Notes under the pieces: generated by a model | Seen by the model: only the letters and a program-made list of their open reading frames with translations | What the model was told of the DNA's origin: nothing | The model's database searches: none | Shown here: positions 14,911-25,519 of the stretch, piece after piece | Layout of the letters: each line of letters starts with the position of its first letter | Position numbering within the stretch: position 1 is the stretch's first letter | Assembly: GCA_964017195.1 (NCBI GenBank) | Contig: OZ024894.1 | Span: forward strand, 6,999,537-7,063,536 | Origin: Siderastrea radians | Lineage: Eukaryota > Cnidaria > Anthozoa > Scleractinia > Rhizangiidae | DNA: 64,000 nt | Direction: 5' to 3' | Position numbers and translations under genes: made by a program

Positions 14911-15316
14911 ACTCACGAACGAATGGCATGATCGTGAATAAAAAATACAAATAGTCTGCGTTTGGCTCACGAGAAAGACACTGCATAAATCTGTCGCTTC
15001 TAGAATCGAAGATAGTTATGTCCAGCCAAACTGATTGTTAATATGCGGCTGTGTGTCACACTCAGTAAGAAGACAACTGGAGCAGCGTCGTTATTGGGTC
15101 ACAGGATAGTCTGTGAAGCATATGATAATCAAAGGCTAAGGAATTAAGAAATGGAATCGTAAATAAACACTAATCTTGCGTATTTTTTCAATCCTCACAG
15201 ATGAGTCGCTGAAGCCAACCACTGGTTCCACTGATCCATCAAGCACCGCGGACTCAACTGTGGCAAGCGGATATCTCCTCTGTTTGCTTGTAGCTGTTTT
15301 TGTTACTTTATTTTGA
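616..15316 (+). CDS. Hephaestin/ceruloplasmin-like multicopper ferroxidase
   Basis: Secreted or membrane-anchored copper enzyme of the ceruloplasmin/hephaestin family, which oxidises Fe(II) to Fe(III) with reduction of O2 to water. Exons: 616-773, 2212-2645, 3530-3835, 4530-4851, 5463-5649, 5887-6124, 6697-6867, 8133-8342, 9562-9808, 10951-11190, 11829-12054, 13591-13911, 14166-14322, 15201-15316. They sum to 3333 nt (1110 aa), phases all compatible. Residues 1-19 look like a signal peptide. Three ~350-residue repeats start near 21, 375 and 727 (YYIAA...W.Y.P), giving six cupredoxin domains. Trinuclear-cluster ligands lie only in domain 1 (HPHG, HSH) and domain 6 (HFHG at 1012-1015, HCHVNDH at 1054-1060); domains 3 and 5 are degenerate there. 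Type 1 copper residues Cys, His and Met are present in domains 2, 4 and 6 ([33 protein letters not shown]). The tail is Ser/Thr-rich then hydrophobic and ends at once, which suggests a GPI anchor rather than a hephaestin-type cytosolic tail. Human ceruloplasmin is 1065 aa. The exon 9 donor (GTCAGT) is weak. Confidence 0.93.
3856..4056 (-). repeat. TTAA MITE, family A (copy 1)
   Basis: About 200 bp between TTAA sites with terminal inverted repeats TTAACCCTTKAAGCCCCA and its complement. It lies in intron 3 of the ferroxidase gene, right after exon 3. It matches six other copies in the window (21503, 23688, 27624, 43523, 54513, 56907). TTAA target sites and no ORF suggest a non-autonomous piggyBac- or Kolobok-type element. 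Confidence 0.85.
4230..4412. repeat. Tetranucleotide microsatellites (GACG/GATG, then GTGA)
   Basis: Simple repeats of GACG then GATG (to about 4281), followed after a short gap by GTGA/GGTG repeats (about 4343-4412). Intronic, no coding value. Confidence 0.9.
5213..5255. repeat. (AAT)n microsatellite
   Basis: About 14 AAT units in intron 4 of the ferroxidase gene. Confidence 0.95.
7036..7452. repeat. Inverted-repeat element (MITE-like)
   Basis: About 415 bp whose ends are inverted copies of AAGGGGTAAGAGAG, followed inside by inverted copies of CCTAATCCCTCTT. Internal sequence is AT-rich. Lies in intron 7 of the ferroxidase gene. Confidence 0.7.
8799..9187. repeat. TTAA MITE with TTAAAGGGGCTACGTCACG ends
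   Basis: TTAA at both ends, with terminal inverted repeats AAGGGGCTACGTCACG and CGTGACATAGCCCCTT. A second inverted pair near the middle (TTGAAAAAATTGGCCAA) makes it strongly self-complementary. Intron 8 of the ferroxidase gene. Confidence 0.85.
10120..10800. repeat. ~120-bp tandem satellite, about six units
   Basis: Repeated units contain GTACTGCTCAATAGCTTTCA, GGATTTCATCCACAGAC and ACCTTGTACAGCATAAT. The minus strand stays open across several units, because unit lengths are close to a multiple of three, and gives a repeated peptide around [10 protein letters not shown] lone related copy sits at about 18879-18932. Intron 9 of the ferroxidase gene. Confidence 0.85.
11405..11523. repeat. Head-to-head tRNA-like (SINE) fragments
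   Basis: The left part, read on the minus strand, has A-box (GTAGCTCAGTAGCATCC) and B-box (GGTTCGATTCCCG) like sequences. The right part repeats the 5' tRNA-like half on the plus strand (CAGTAGCTTAGTGGTTAGAG). Together they form an inverted pair in intron 10 of the ferroxidase gene. Not a folded functional tRNA. Confidence 0.6.
12728..12885. repeat. Foldback element
   Basis: Long inverted repeat: TTATTTGCCGGCC, then GGTCCGTATTGAGAAAAACT and GTCTTGAG, recurs in complement on the right side about a short GC-rich centre. Intron 11 of the ferroxidase gene. Confidence 0.8.
14455..14645. repeat. (GACT)n microsatellite
   Basis: Long run of GACT repeats, purest at about 14530-14643. The minus-strand reading of it gives an artefactual Ser/Gln/Val repeat. 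A related GGCT run lies at about 14869-14910. Confidence 0.95.
14662..14862 (+). repeat. Palindromic repeat, family B (copy 1)
   Basis: Core hairpin: GGTAAATTGGCCACCGTAAA and GAGATTGAAAGCTGACG on the left recur in complement to about 14775, around a short variable centre. A conserved flank containing GCAGCACCACAGTTTCT follows on one side. Matches copies at 34100, 45800 and 53128. Last intron of the ferroxidase gene. Confidence 0.85.
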
Positions 15317-15979
15317 AAGACGAATTGACCGTATTACCAACCGACCCGGCAATCGACCGACTCGCCAACATACCGACTCATCTGACCGCCACACTGACAA
15401 GACCAGGCAATTGACCGACCGATAGACGAACCGACCGACTGACCGGTTCCGAGCACTGACAAAATGACCACATAAAACCAACTGGCCGACCGCCTGACCG
15501 GCCGTCTAATACAGGCAACATTTGACTAGCCAACTGACCGACCCAGATCGACCAGCTCAACCCCCCCCCCTCCTTCTTTGGACTAACCAACGGACTGCGT
15601 ACCGACCACTAGACAATCGTGCAAAGAAGTCTCGTGTTAGTACACCGAACTCTTGCACTAAGCGATCTTTTTGCGGAGTAGTTTTCCGACAGTCAAGAAG
15701 ACATTCAGAGTTTTTGTAGAAAAATTGGCATGGCCAAAAAAAAAAAATGAAACCGTTAGCGGGTTTAAAAACTTTTTTTCACAGTGGGTAAGGAACATTA
15801 GACTTGCTTTCCTAGTAGTAATTATAGTACAACGGTAAATTTTGGCGTGCTCCCGTCGGTCGAAATCGATCACGTGACGCAATAGTGTCTTTCCTCAGCG
15901 GGCGCCTATCAGCGCATAGTGCCCGTTTTTCAAAATTTAGCGTTGTACGATTAAAACAAAAAAGTCCTTCTGTCTTAGG

Positions 15980-16068
15980 CCCTATGTGTGATAGGCTCTC
16001 TCGGAAATTTGATGTTCAAACTTCTTGTTGTGAGCATCAAATTTCCTTGGGCAACCTATCACATGATA
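15980..16068. repeat. Short inverted repeat
   Basis: CCTATGTGTGATAGG with GGAAATTTGATG on the left faces CATCAAATTTCC with CCTATCACATGA on the right, a hairpin of about 35-bp arms. It lies in the likely 3' UTR or flank of the ferroxidase gene. Confidence 0.65.
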
Positions 16069-16120
16069 GCGCCTTCGACAGAAGAACTCTATTGTTTAAA
16101 TAGAACGTGAGTAGTTTTGT

Positions 16121-16135
16121 AATAAACAAAATAAA
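16121..16135 (+). promoter_or_regulatory. Candidate polyadenylation signals
   Basis: Two overlapping AATAAA hexamers, about 800 bases after the ferroxidase stop codon. Plausible 3' end of its transcript, but nothing else in the sequence proves use. Confidence 0.3.
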
Positions 16136-16755
16136 GAGGATCTTGAACTTGATTCACATCTGTGATAAAGAATGTTTGAGGCAATCTCTTAATGAGAGTT
16201 CATAAGTCGTCTATTTAAACACTAAGCGAGCCTATAAATGGGAAGCCCCCCCCCCTCCCTACCCTGAAACGCCCAATTAAGCTCCCTCCGTCTTTCATAC
16301 TGGCCGAGGAACTGGACGTCATGCACTAGCCTACGCCGAAAGCCGACGGAGAGTGGGGGTTAGCGAGCGCCCCGCTTCTCAACTCTTGACTTAAAGATTG
16401 ACAATTTGCTATCTTTGCATTTTGCTTGCGATCATCGGTGTCTCGTCGGGCATCAACGTATAAAAGCTGTTTGCAACTTCGCAAACTGTTTGCGACGCTA
16501 TTTGTGTTGTTCGTCTTAAGCTATAAATTTATGACATTTGTTCTGCGGAAACTGTTGGCTGAGGTTTAATCAGTAACCGCAGTGAGGCCTCGTAACGTTT
16601 TCCCTCGACAACTTAAGAAAAATTTATTTAAGCATTCTATTTCGCCTTAATTGAAGAGAGAGTTGTTTCTGGCAGCTGTTTATCTTCCATCTCTGAAGTG
16701 AGCCTAGTTTGTCCTTCAAATCCATGTAACTTGACCACTAACTGCTGTCACAGTA

Positions 16756-17017
16756 CTCCGACGTCGGCAAGAACGTCATGCTATCCCACATATAAGGCAC
16801 TAATAACATTACAATCCTATATGAATATAAACACCAACTGATTAACGCACTTACCTCCACTAACACACGCTTTCCTTGACTTGTACTCACTTTCCTTCAT
16901 TTGTACTCACTTCCATTCACTTGTACTCACTTACCTTCACATTAGTGCCTTATATGTGGGCTAGCACGACGTTCTTGCCCTATATGTGGGCTAGCATGAC
17001 GTTCTTCCCCCGACGTC
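16756..17017. repeat. Inverted-repeat element
   Basis: Left arm with CGACGTCGGCAAGAACGTCA and CCCACATATAAGGCACTAAT; right arm with its complement ATTAGTGCCTTATATGTGGG followed by a partly duplicated CTAGCACGACGTTCTTG. The centre carries a TTGTACTCACTT minisatellite. Confidence 0.7.
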
Positions 17018-17448
17018 AAAGCTTTTTTCCCTTTTCTTTTCGTTTCACTTACCATGTGCAAAATTTCTATTTCAGAATTGCAATAGGCGAATCTTTGCTG
17101 ACGTCATTGTTTACATTTTGGTTCATTAGCGTAAAATTTTATAGAAAAGGCATCATGGTAAATAAAAATTAACTTCAGTAAGCCAACAGAAAATGCAAAA
17201 TAAATTTCTTGGGGGTGGGGTAAATTGCGACTGTTTAACATTGTATATTTCAAAGAACATTTGGTATTTTGGACTGAAATGTTTGGTGAAAGGTAATTGT
17301 GCTTTGTCCTTTCAAGACATGACATTTTTGTTACTTGATTAGGAAACGAGAAGCGTATACTAATGAGAAAGAAAAGTAAACAAAGATTAGCCTATAAGCC
17401 GAGGTTAGAATGCAATACTACTAACGCAAGATTTGTTCTCTTAACACG

Positions 17449-17769
17449 GTGCCCCCTAAAACAGATGTATTTTTGCAAAGGTTGTACGTGACTATGGGGG
17501 AAAAGCAGGTCTTAGCAAGAATTATTGGAATCCAAAAAGAAAAACGGGGGTAACTGCTCTTTTTTCAGAGATAATTAGGCAACCATAATTCTAAAAAACG
17601 TTAAAATACAAAGAATATATGGCAATTTCTTTCCAAATTTAAGCTCAATTATCTCTGAAAAATGCGTGGTTACCCCCAATTTTCTTTTTGGATGCTGATA
17701 ACCCTTGCTAAGATATGCTTTTTCCACATAGTCATAACCGGACAAAAATATTGTTGTATTAGGGGGCAA
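17449..17769. repeat. Long-TIR MITE-like element
   Basis: About 320 bp. The ends GTGCCCCCTAAAACA and TGTATTAGGGGGCA are inverted. Inner inverted pairs include GACTATGGGGGAAAAGCA, ATCCAAAAAGAAAAACGGGG and TCAGAGATAATT, so most of the element is one imperfect hairpin. Confidence 0.75.
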
Positions 17770-18604
17770 ATTCCCCGAAACCCGAATATCCCGAGATGCG
17801 CCGGACGTATGCGCAGTAACAAAAGGAGGCACCGTCCTTAAGACGGGCGATGTAGGGCACCGTATTAGAGCAATACGGAATTTTCGTCGTAGTAGGTTTG
17901 TTCAAGGTCACTGGATGATTGATTGGTTGCTTAATGATACCCTATGGGGGTGGGGGTGGAAGAAGGCTGATGTCCCTGGGGACAGGGCAAGGTTCTTGCA
18001 ATGCCTGCATGAAAAATGGTGGCCTGACCAGTTTTTCAGTGTACGCAGCAATTTTCAAGAGAGTTTTGGACATTATACGTATCAAAATACGCCATTTAAA
18101 AGGTGAAAACAAATGGGAAATTGCCGGAGTAAATTACACGCATGATAATGAATTTATTTGGTTATAAAAAGTCTGTCATAAAGTTCGGCCTTTTGATTTA
18201 ATTCACGTATTTAAAATCTGGTTCATATGAAGAGGGAACAAAACGCTAGAATCTACACTGGGTTCAGTAATTTCGTCGAATCAAAATATTTGACGGTGTA
18301 AGCAAGCTTAGACTTCACAGAAGTTTATATCAGTAAAAGATTCATTCACGAGAAACCTTTAACTCGGTCACATTTAGTTCGGGCTCACCTTTCGACAAGT
18401 AGCGACTGTAAATATGCAGGAAACGCAATTTTATAAAAACGCATGCATTTCTTTATACTGTATTGTAAAATACTGAAAATGCGAGAGCTGTAGGAGAATT
18501 TAGAGGTTTATTTCTAGCAACTACTTGAAGTTCTTACGGTTTTCATTTTTGCTATGTCTTTTTTGCTACTTCGAAAACAGAAAAATGTTACTGGAAGAAG
18601 TCTA

Positions 18605-18833
18605 AGGGCCTGGCTAAACTAGGAAACATTGTTGCGGAAAAATTGTTTCCAGACATGTTTCCTTGGGTGGCTAAACTGGGAAACATATGTTTCGGGAGCA
18701 AAATTTGCGTCTGCGAAGTAGAGATGTTTTTGACTTGATTCAGAAACATTTCCTTGCTTTCAAGACGCAAAATTTGCTTCCGCAACACGTTCCTCGCGCG
18801 GCTAAACTGAGAAAAATTTGCGAATCGGCTTCA
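18605..18833. repeat. GGAAACATGTTTCC-type short palindrome cluster
   Basis: Repeated palindromic words (GGAAACAT, ATGTTTCC, GCAAAATTTGCGTC and complement) joined by GGCTAAACTGGGAAACA. The same style of cluster occurs at about 30045-30370 inside the TMEM216 gene, so this is a dispersed element. Confidence 0.6.
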
Positions 18834-20216
18834 GCGTCAGAGATTTAAAAATCTTCCCTTGTCGTTTGTAGTTCTAACTTTTGCGTCTGTGGATGAAATC
18901 CTGAAGTGTGACATTCCAAAGAAAGCTATAGGCGGGTCCTTGTTTATGTCGGCAGTCTTTGATCTAAGCATTATCATAAACTATCGAAAATTGTATAGTT
19001 AGCTTGGCAAATAAAAACACGAAAAATTGAAAGACACTGGCACAATTAGTACAAATAGCAAATATGAGAGGAGAATGTTGAAAATTGAAGGAGATATTCC
19101 TTTTTGAAAAAGCTCAAATTTACAGACGTTTGTATGGCCGGGAGGCAAGAGTTACCACCCAGCCATACAAACATATGAATGTGGTAAATTTTGAAAGCAT
19201 CATTTAAAACCGGTTTCCATCCTTTTTCTTTCAAACTTTGCATGTTAACTAAATGTTATAACGCTCTTTCCAGTTATAATCTTTGTTTGCTTATCGGATG
19301 AATTTCAATTTTCAAGATGTAAACAATGACGTCAGCAAGGGTTACAAGGCTTGCCCAAGTGAATACACTTTGAAAGATTGACGGCCTAATAACCTGCGTT
19401 TATTGCACATGTATCTTCCTGGACTGGCTTAATGAATGCGTCAAACTTGACCGATGTTAGCAAGGGCTGCAATGACACATCCAGCCCTGCAAACCCAGAA
19501 TTGCTTATTTTTCCAGTGTATAAACTGTTTTATCTCCAGTAACAGCTATATTAGTCTCCTACGCAGCCGTTTTTAGGGTCCTTAGGGTCGTCACGCAACG
19601 CTCCCCCACTGGGAAGGAGTGGGGGGGAGGGGGGGGGGTGATAAATTCCTACAATACAAGGAATCCATTATAATTAATTCCAGCATTTAATTTATCATGG
19701 TGTCAGGTGCCATAAACCAGATACAGCTCTGACAGGAACGTAATGCTTGAAATTTGCAAATCTGATCTGCATAAAGCACCAGTGAAGAGAATCTAGAAAT
19801 CACTGACACCCCATATCGGCATTGAAAGCAATATTACTGATAATCATTATTTTTCTAGCCTGAGAAAAACCTAAAGTTCTTAAAACAGCAAATAATTTTT
19901 AAAAAACCGTAATTTTTTTTGGGGGGGGGGAGGGAGGGGGAAACAGGCCCAACATGTCAATCAGTAAAAGCTTGGGAATAAAAGCATTCTGATTGTAATT
20001 AATAATATCTACGATGAGATAAACCTAAAGTTCTTGAAACACCGGAAAATTACTCTCTGCCATCAATTTAATTTTTCGCCAAGTTTTGTCTTCCTGAGAA
20101 GAAGTTCACAGTTGAGATGTTACTTATGAGCAAAATGTAATACAACAGATAAAAGTCCCATAAAGTCATCATAATAGAATTATCTCTTGCATGAGTTCTT
20201 GCCAAGTTGGGAAATT

Positions 20217-23200
20217 CTATTTCTTCTTGGACTTTTCCTTCCATGTCAGGGCATCTGAGCGGTTTTGGCATGTAATCGGGCAGAAGTCGAGCTTCTTGAG
20301 ATGAGGAAGAGTGGAAATAATATACTGTTTGTAACCTCGAGTGTTTTCAACTGGATTGCCGTGAAGAGTTAAAGTATGGAGTTCAGGAAGAGCAGCAAGT
20401 TTATCAATTTCTGACAGTTTTTCGATGCTGTTTGAGTGCAGGTATAAAATCTTCAATTTTGGATACTGGAGTAACACCTGAAAAAAATAATTAGTAGTTA
20501 TCTTAACACATAACCCCTGATAACTTTAACAGGAACGTTAAGGGACATAAAGTTTTTTTGATTACAAAACTTTGATGTCATGAAAATAGAAAATCACTCA
20601 GTTTGCTGTGAAAGGTCTCAGAAAATTTGCCAGAATTATTAATGAAAACTTAAACGTGTCATGGAAAATTACCCTTCCATTATTACTTCTTTTTTACAAT
20701 ATGTGCCTTTCACTACATCTCTGTGTCGATTCAGTGATTCTCATTTTAACATGGAATAATTATAATTTCATGAAAGCTGAGATTATTTCCTCCCGTGATA
20801 ATTTTCTTCCCAGGACTAACATTTCGTTTTGTTTAAGTTATCTTGGATGACTAAAATCAGTGGCATTCTGGAATAAGGTTTTCGCTCACAAACATCTTAT
20901 ATTTACATGTATCCAGGAAGAATACTCACATCACAGTGTGAGGAGAGGAATGAAATCGTGCCAAGATCACCTCTTTTTATTTCGTTATCAATTAAGTAGA
21001 CAACAAGAGGACAATGACCTGTACACTGGATTATGAGGCCCTGTTATGGTCAATTGTGGGCAGCCAACATGGTGCTAATGGTGACACAAGTGAAATCAAA
21101 TAATAACAAACAACAAGACTGCCTCCATGAGTTTGTGATGGTGCCCAAAATTGTGACAACACAAAATTGAAATTCGACAGCGGACATGCATACATCTCTT
21201 AACAGGGTCTCTGGTACGAACTTGTTTGGGGAAGAAATTCCCCTTGAGATGAAATGGCCCATATAATGACCCCCTATGTGTTATAGTTACCTCATCAATC
21301 GTTGAGATGTCATTGAATGATAAATCAAGCCAGGCCAGTTCTAATGGATTTTCCAAGAAGTGTTCAAGTGTAGAACTGAAGAACTGAAGGTCTGAGATGG
21401 CATTGTAACAAAAACGAAGTGAATTTGCTTTATATTTGTGATTTCCTGAATCTTCAGTTATCTGTAAAAAAAAAAAAACCCCGCCAGTCAAGTACCTGTA
21501 ATTTAACCCTTTAAGCCCCAGGATCAACATGTATGTTCTCCACACTGTTCTCCATATATATTTGTTATGGCACTAGTTGGGAGGATTTGCTTACATATTG
21601 AGACACGTAATCTTTAGCGATCATTTGCTTACAGTACCACTCCAATGTAAGTTGACAGTCTCTTTCGAGTCTCGATCCTCGACTCGATTCTCGAAACTCG
21701 ATTCTCGTGAGAATCGGGTATGGAGAATCAAGTCAAGAGAAACTAATGAGCTTGTCGCTGGAGTGATTCCTCGATAGAATAAATCAAACAAAAGAATCAC
21801 AATGCAGGTCAATTCAAAGAAATTGCATGCTAAGAATAATGGAATGTAAACAGAACATACTGCTCGAAATTGATAACACACTGATAATGTTCGAAACAAC
21901 GCATTGATACTGATCGGCACATCACGAAAACTTTGAATTTGAGTTAAAACTTCACATGACCTGTATGTTTGATCAAGTAACAACAGTAAAGAGATATCAG
22001 ATGCTTGTCACCGTTGGTGGCTTAAATGGTTTAATAGTATCAAGACCCTGTTACTGCAATTTCCAACATGGCACTGAAACAGCGACCCAAAGAAAATGCA
22101 ACGGCAAAAACTGATGTGAAATTACAATACGAACAAAAATAGGTCAACTTTTTAAAATGCAACAGTGGCTGAGCGGTACTCAGGCCGCTGAAAAAGTGTT
22201 TTGCATTTAAAAAAAAATATTTTAAAGACTTCCTTGTCAATACTACATCTTGTTGGACTGTATCATACCGCAACAAAATAACTGGGGGATGAGGGAGGAA
22301 GGGGGTGTATCTTCAGGAAACTAGTAGTGCAAATAAAGTGAGGAAGGGACAGGGAGGTTTCATTTCCCACTTCTTATACCCATTAATCCTAGTTTTTGAT
22401 TGCAACACTCACAATCTTTCCCCTTTTTCTCCCTCTTTCTGCCACCTTGAAAATCTTGCTTCCTCCCCCTCATTTCCCGCCTCCAGTACACCTTCCGCCC
22501 CCTTTTCTCTTGGGCTTCCACCCCTTCTCCCCCTCCACACTAAAAGTACACCTTCCAGTTATTCTGCTGTGATGAAAGCACAATTGAAAATCAATGGTCC
22601 ATTATTGCTCAAATAGAACATATTGCACTTATACTGGAAAAGAATCCACCACAAAGAAGCCAAAACACTATGGAATATTAACACCCCTGGGGGGGGGGGG
22701 GCAGGTACTCCTAATAGTGGGCTATACAGGGAGGCTCTGCCCAAAAGGGGTGCCTTTTTCAAGCTTGCCATATACTAAAGGGTAGGGAAAATCGTCATTT
22801 TAGTAATGAAAGGGTCACAAAATCTGCTGCAAAGTAAAAGAGATGGCAGCCAAAGGTAAGTGTATGAAAGGGTGCCAAATTTTGGCAGAAATAACAACGC
22901 GAAACACAAACAAGCTTGAAGCCTTTGAGCAACTGAGCCAGAAGGACTGAAAGTCCGGCCAAATTGCGGCAATTACAGGAAATTCTATTGTTTTGGCTTA
23001 TCCTTGAGGCATGTGAAAGAGGTGCCATTTTGGTAAAAATTAGTAAATTAAAGGGTAAGGGTTGGAGCCTCCCGATATAAAACTTTATTGAGTAACCCCT
23101 CTCCCCCTGCATTCACACAACTCAAGTGGTAATGTGCACAGTAACAAACAGCATCTACATCACTGATACTTTTTTTTTAATTTCACTGCTTTTTAGACAA

Positions 23201-25519
23201 ACCCAAATGTCAATGATAATTATCAAGAATGTGTGGTTCCAGAAGGTATCCATACTCCCCCCGTGGAAGGTCATTGGAAATTCCTAGGGGGAGGGGGTAT
23301 TTAAAAGCCAAACTATTAGAAGGACAGTATGAAGCTAAACTGGAATTTCCTGGGGGGGTGTAGGAGTGCAAAACAAAACACCCTCCGTGGGGGGAGTATG
23401 GATATTTTCTGGAACTACACAATTTAGTATCAATATCTGCCCACCCAACCTCATTCCCCAGGGCTTCTCCCTTTTTACCCTTCCCCCCCCCCACCCCCCA
23501 CCCAAATGGTTCTGGGCACTGAATGAGGATGACCCACAGTTCTGTGCCAGTGTCCAGAAGAGCATGCTTAGGTAGTGTGAACACAACCTGAAAGCAAGAC
23601 AGTCTGAAATGTCAGCCATCTCCTCCACACGAAAGAGGAGATGAAAGAGGTGACGTCAGTCGGGACTTAGTATAATATCAGACTGCCTTAACCCTTTAAA
23701 CCCTAACAGTGACAAGCATATAATTTCTTATTACAGTAACACTACTTGATCAAACACGCAGGCCTTGACAATAAAAAAAAAAAACAATCACCAAAGGTAG
23801 ATTGCCTTGATGTGTAAGCAAATTCTCCCAGCTAGTACCATGAGAAATACAGTTGACTCAGGACTGACAACTCAAACCTTCAAGGGAAATTCAAAAAGGT
23901 TCAAGTTATCGGGAGTTTGAGTTGTCAAGGGATGGAATTCCTGTTGACACCACTATCACATGTATTCTTACAGAATGAACTGACATGTTTTGTGTAACAC
24001 AACACTAGGAAACTAAAGATATATGTCACAATTAGACAATTCCAAACTACGTTCTGCTCAATTTTTCAAAAAATGATTTTAAGAAATTCATTGTTATGGA
24101 GTATGTTTTGTCTCATTATGCTTTGACGAACAATGTTCGAGTTATCAGGGGTAAAATTGTAAAGAAAATGACCTGAAGGGAAAAAGAATTTACTTTGAGT
24201 CGGCAGGCGGTTCGAGTTGTCGAGGGTTCGAGTTACTGAGGGTAAAATTACAGTAAATGTAAGGAGCAAATCCAGGAAAAATCAATTTTGGTTTGAGTTA
24301 GTGCGAGGTTCGAGTTACTGAAGGCTCAAGTTACTGGGAGTCAAATGAACACCGAGAACAGTGGGGAGAGTATATTTAGTACTAAATAAACCCCTTCTGG
24401 TGGCTGGCATATCAGAAGATAATGCCTGAGACTGAAAGATTGTCTGAAAAAATTTGGATAATCTTTCAACCAAGGGCATTATCCTCCAATATATCAGCAA
24501 GCCAGGAAGTGGTTCATTTGTTTCATAACCCTGCAATTAATTTCTACAATGCGCATGCTTTATAAATTATTTGTGGTAAAGAGAAAACAGTAAGGGAGGG
24601 TCACAGCAGTGACATTTGCGGCCAAACAAATCCAAGCTGGTTAGTTTACTTGATTTTATTATACTGTGATTAGATCTGAAAAGTTAATACCTGAAAAAGA
24701 GACTTCCTTTCTTGTTTTTCTCTCATCAATAAAATTGGACGACGGATATCAAATTGGACAGAGGGTATAGTGACTATCGTCTGACACCTGTGGTCCGATT
24801 TAAAATGGTACTGTGGTACTGTACCATGTGATGTGTTTGGTCCAATGAGTGCGAAAACCAAATGGTGGCTTACAACTCCTGATATTGGGACTTAACCTGG
24901 GGGGGGGGGAACTTCTAACATGGCCTATATGGGGATGTGCTGCTGGGCAAGGTAAGGTTTTGGCCTTTCTGTCCTAAACAAGATATATAATTTTATGCGA
25001 GTCTGTCCTAAACAGGGTATGAACTTGTCCTAAACAGGGTATGGTCAGTACAATTATCGTCATTACATATGGCTGATACTGAGTATTTAGCAATCCTAGA
25101 TCAGGGATTTGAAACAGACTTGAAATTTGTGTAAACACAGATTATGTACTTTGCATTTGTCCTAAACAGGGACCTAAACTGGGTGTTGTTATCCTACACA
25201 GGGTAGTTTTGTAGGACTTTTTTTGTCCTATAATAATAATAATAATAAGGGGTGCCGCTATAATAATATAGGGGTGCCGCTGATTGGCTCGAGTCATCGA
25301 GGTGTTCGAAAAATCGGGGGTAAAATTACAGTGTTTGACTGGTGAGGGGAAATCAGTTTTGGTTCGAATTATCGGGAGCTTCGAAAAACCGAGGGTCAAG
25401 AAATCGGGATTCTACTGTAGTACCCTAGAACTCCTGGTGGAGCCTGGGGGGAGATGGTAAGCATCTCTGAATATTACCTCCATAATTTTGTGAGGTCCCG
25501 GTCTAGGTTCTTCGTCCAT
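20217..25519 (-). CDS. LRRC51: Leucine-rich repeat-containing protein 51
   Basis: Small LRR protein of the LRRC51 (LRTOMT1) family, found in ciliated species; its molecular partner is not established. Exons on the minus strand, in order: 25478-25519, 24691-24780, 21291-21461, 20217-20477; all junctions are phase 0 and the sum is 564 nt (187 aa, human 192). The signature is the pair LAWLDLSFNDISTIDE and YPKLKILYLHSNSIEKLSEI, followed by LPELHTLTLHGNPVENTRGY, which match human LAWIDLSFN, LYLHGNSI and LTLHGNPMEEEKGY. Exon 1 encodes MDEEPRPGPHKIME. The N-terminal two exons are less certain than the LRR exons. The gene diverges from TMEM216 across a 416-bp gap with an X-box. Introns contain several MITEs. 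Confidence 0.88.
21503..22034 (+). repeat. TTAA MITE family A (copy 2), interrupted
   Basis: The left half (21503 to about 21630) and right half (about 21950-22034) of the ~210-bp family A element are split by ~320 bp of unrelated sequence rich in CTCGATTCTCG palindromes, a later insertion. TTAA at both outer ends. Confidence 0.75.
23231..23420. repeat. Foldback MITE (GGTTCCAGAA..CCATACTCCCC)
   Basis: The left arm GTTCCAGAAGGTATCCATACT and right arm AGTATGGATATTTTCTGGAAC are inverted, with a second inner pair GGAAATTCC and CCCCCGTGG. A partial copy of the same family occurs at about 56050-56130. Inside the LRRC51 gene. Confidence 0.7.
23688..23852 (-). repeat. TTAA MITE family A (copy 3), truncated
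   Basis: Begins at TTAACCCTTTAAACCC and matches family A to about 23852, where it runs into sequence rich in GAGTTGTCGAGG words. The second terminal repeat is missing. Confidence 0.7.
23853..24345. repeat. Decayed element with GTTCGAGTTACTGAGG repeats
   Basis: Many degenerate copies of TTCGAGTTATC/TTACTGAGGG in both orientations. A related block lies at 25285-25420 (TCGAATTATCGGGAGCTTCG). Looks like remnants of a DNA transposon with degenerate ends; no ORF. Confidence 0.45.

Larger units (their letters stand above)
15317..20216. other. Intergenic region without recognised gene
   Basis: Short ORFs only, none with a recognisable family or splice-compatible partners. It holds inverted-repeat elements listed separately and G-rich tracts near 19620 and 19920. 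Poly-pyrimidine and homopolymer runs are frequent. Confidence 0.6.
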
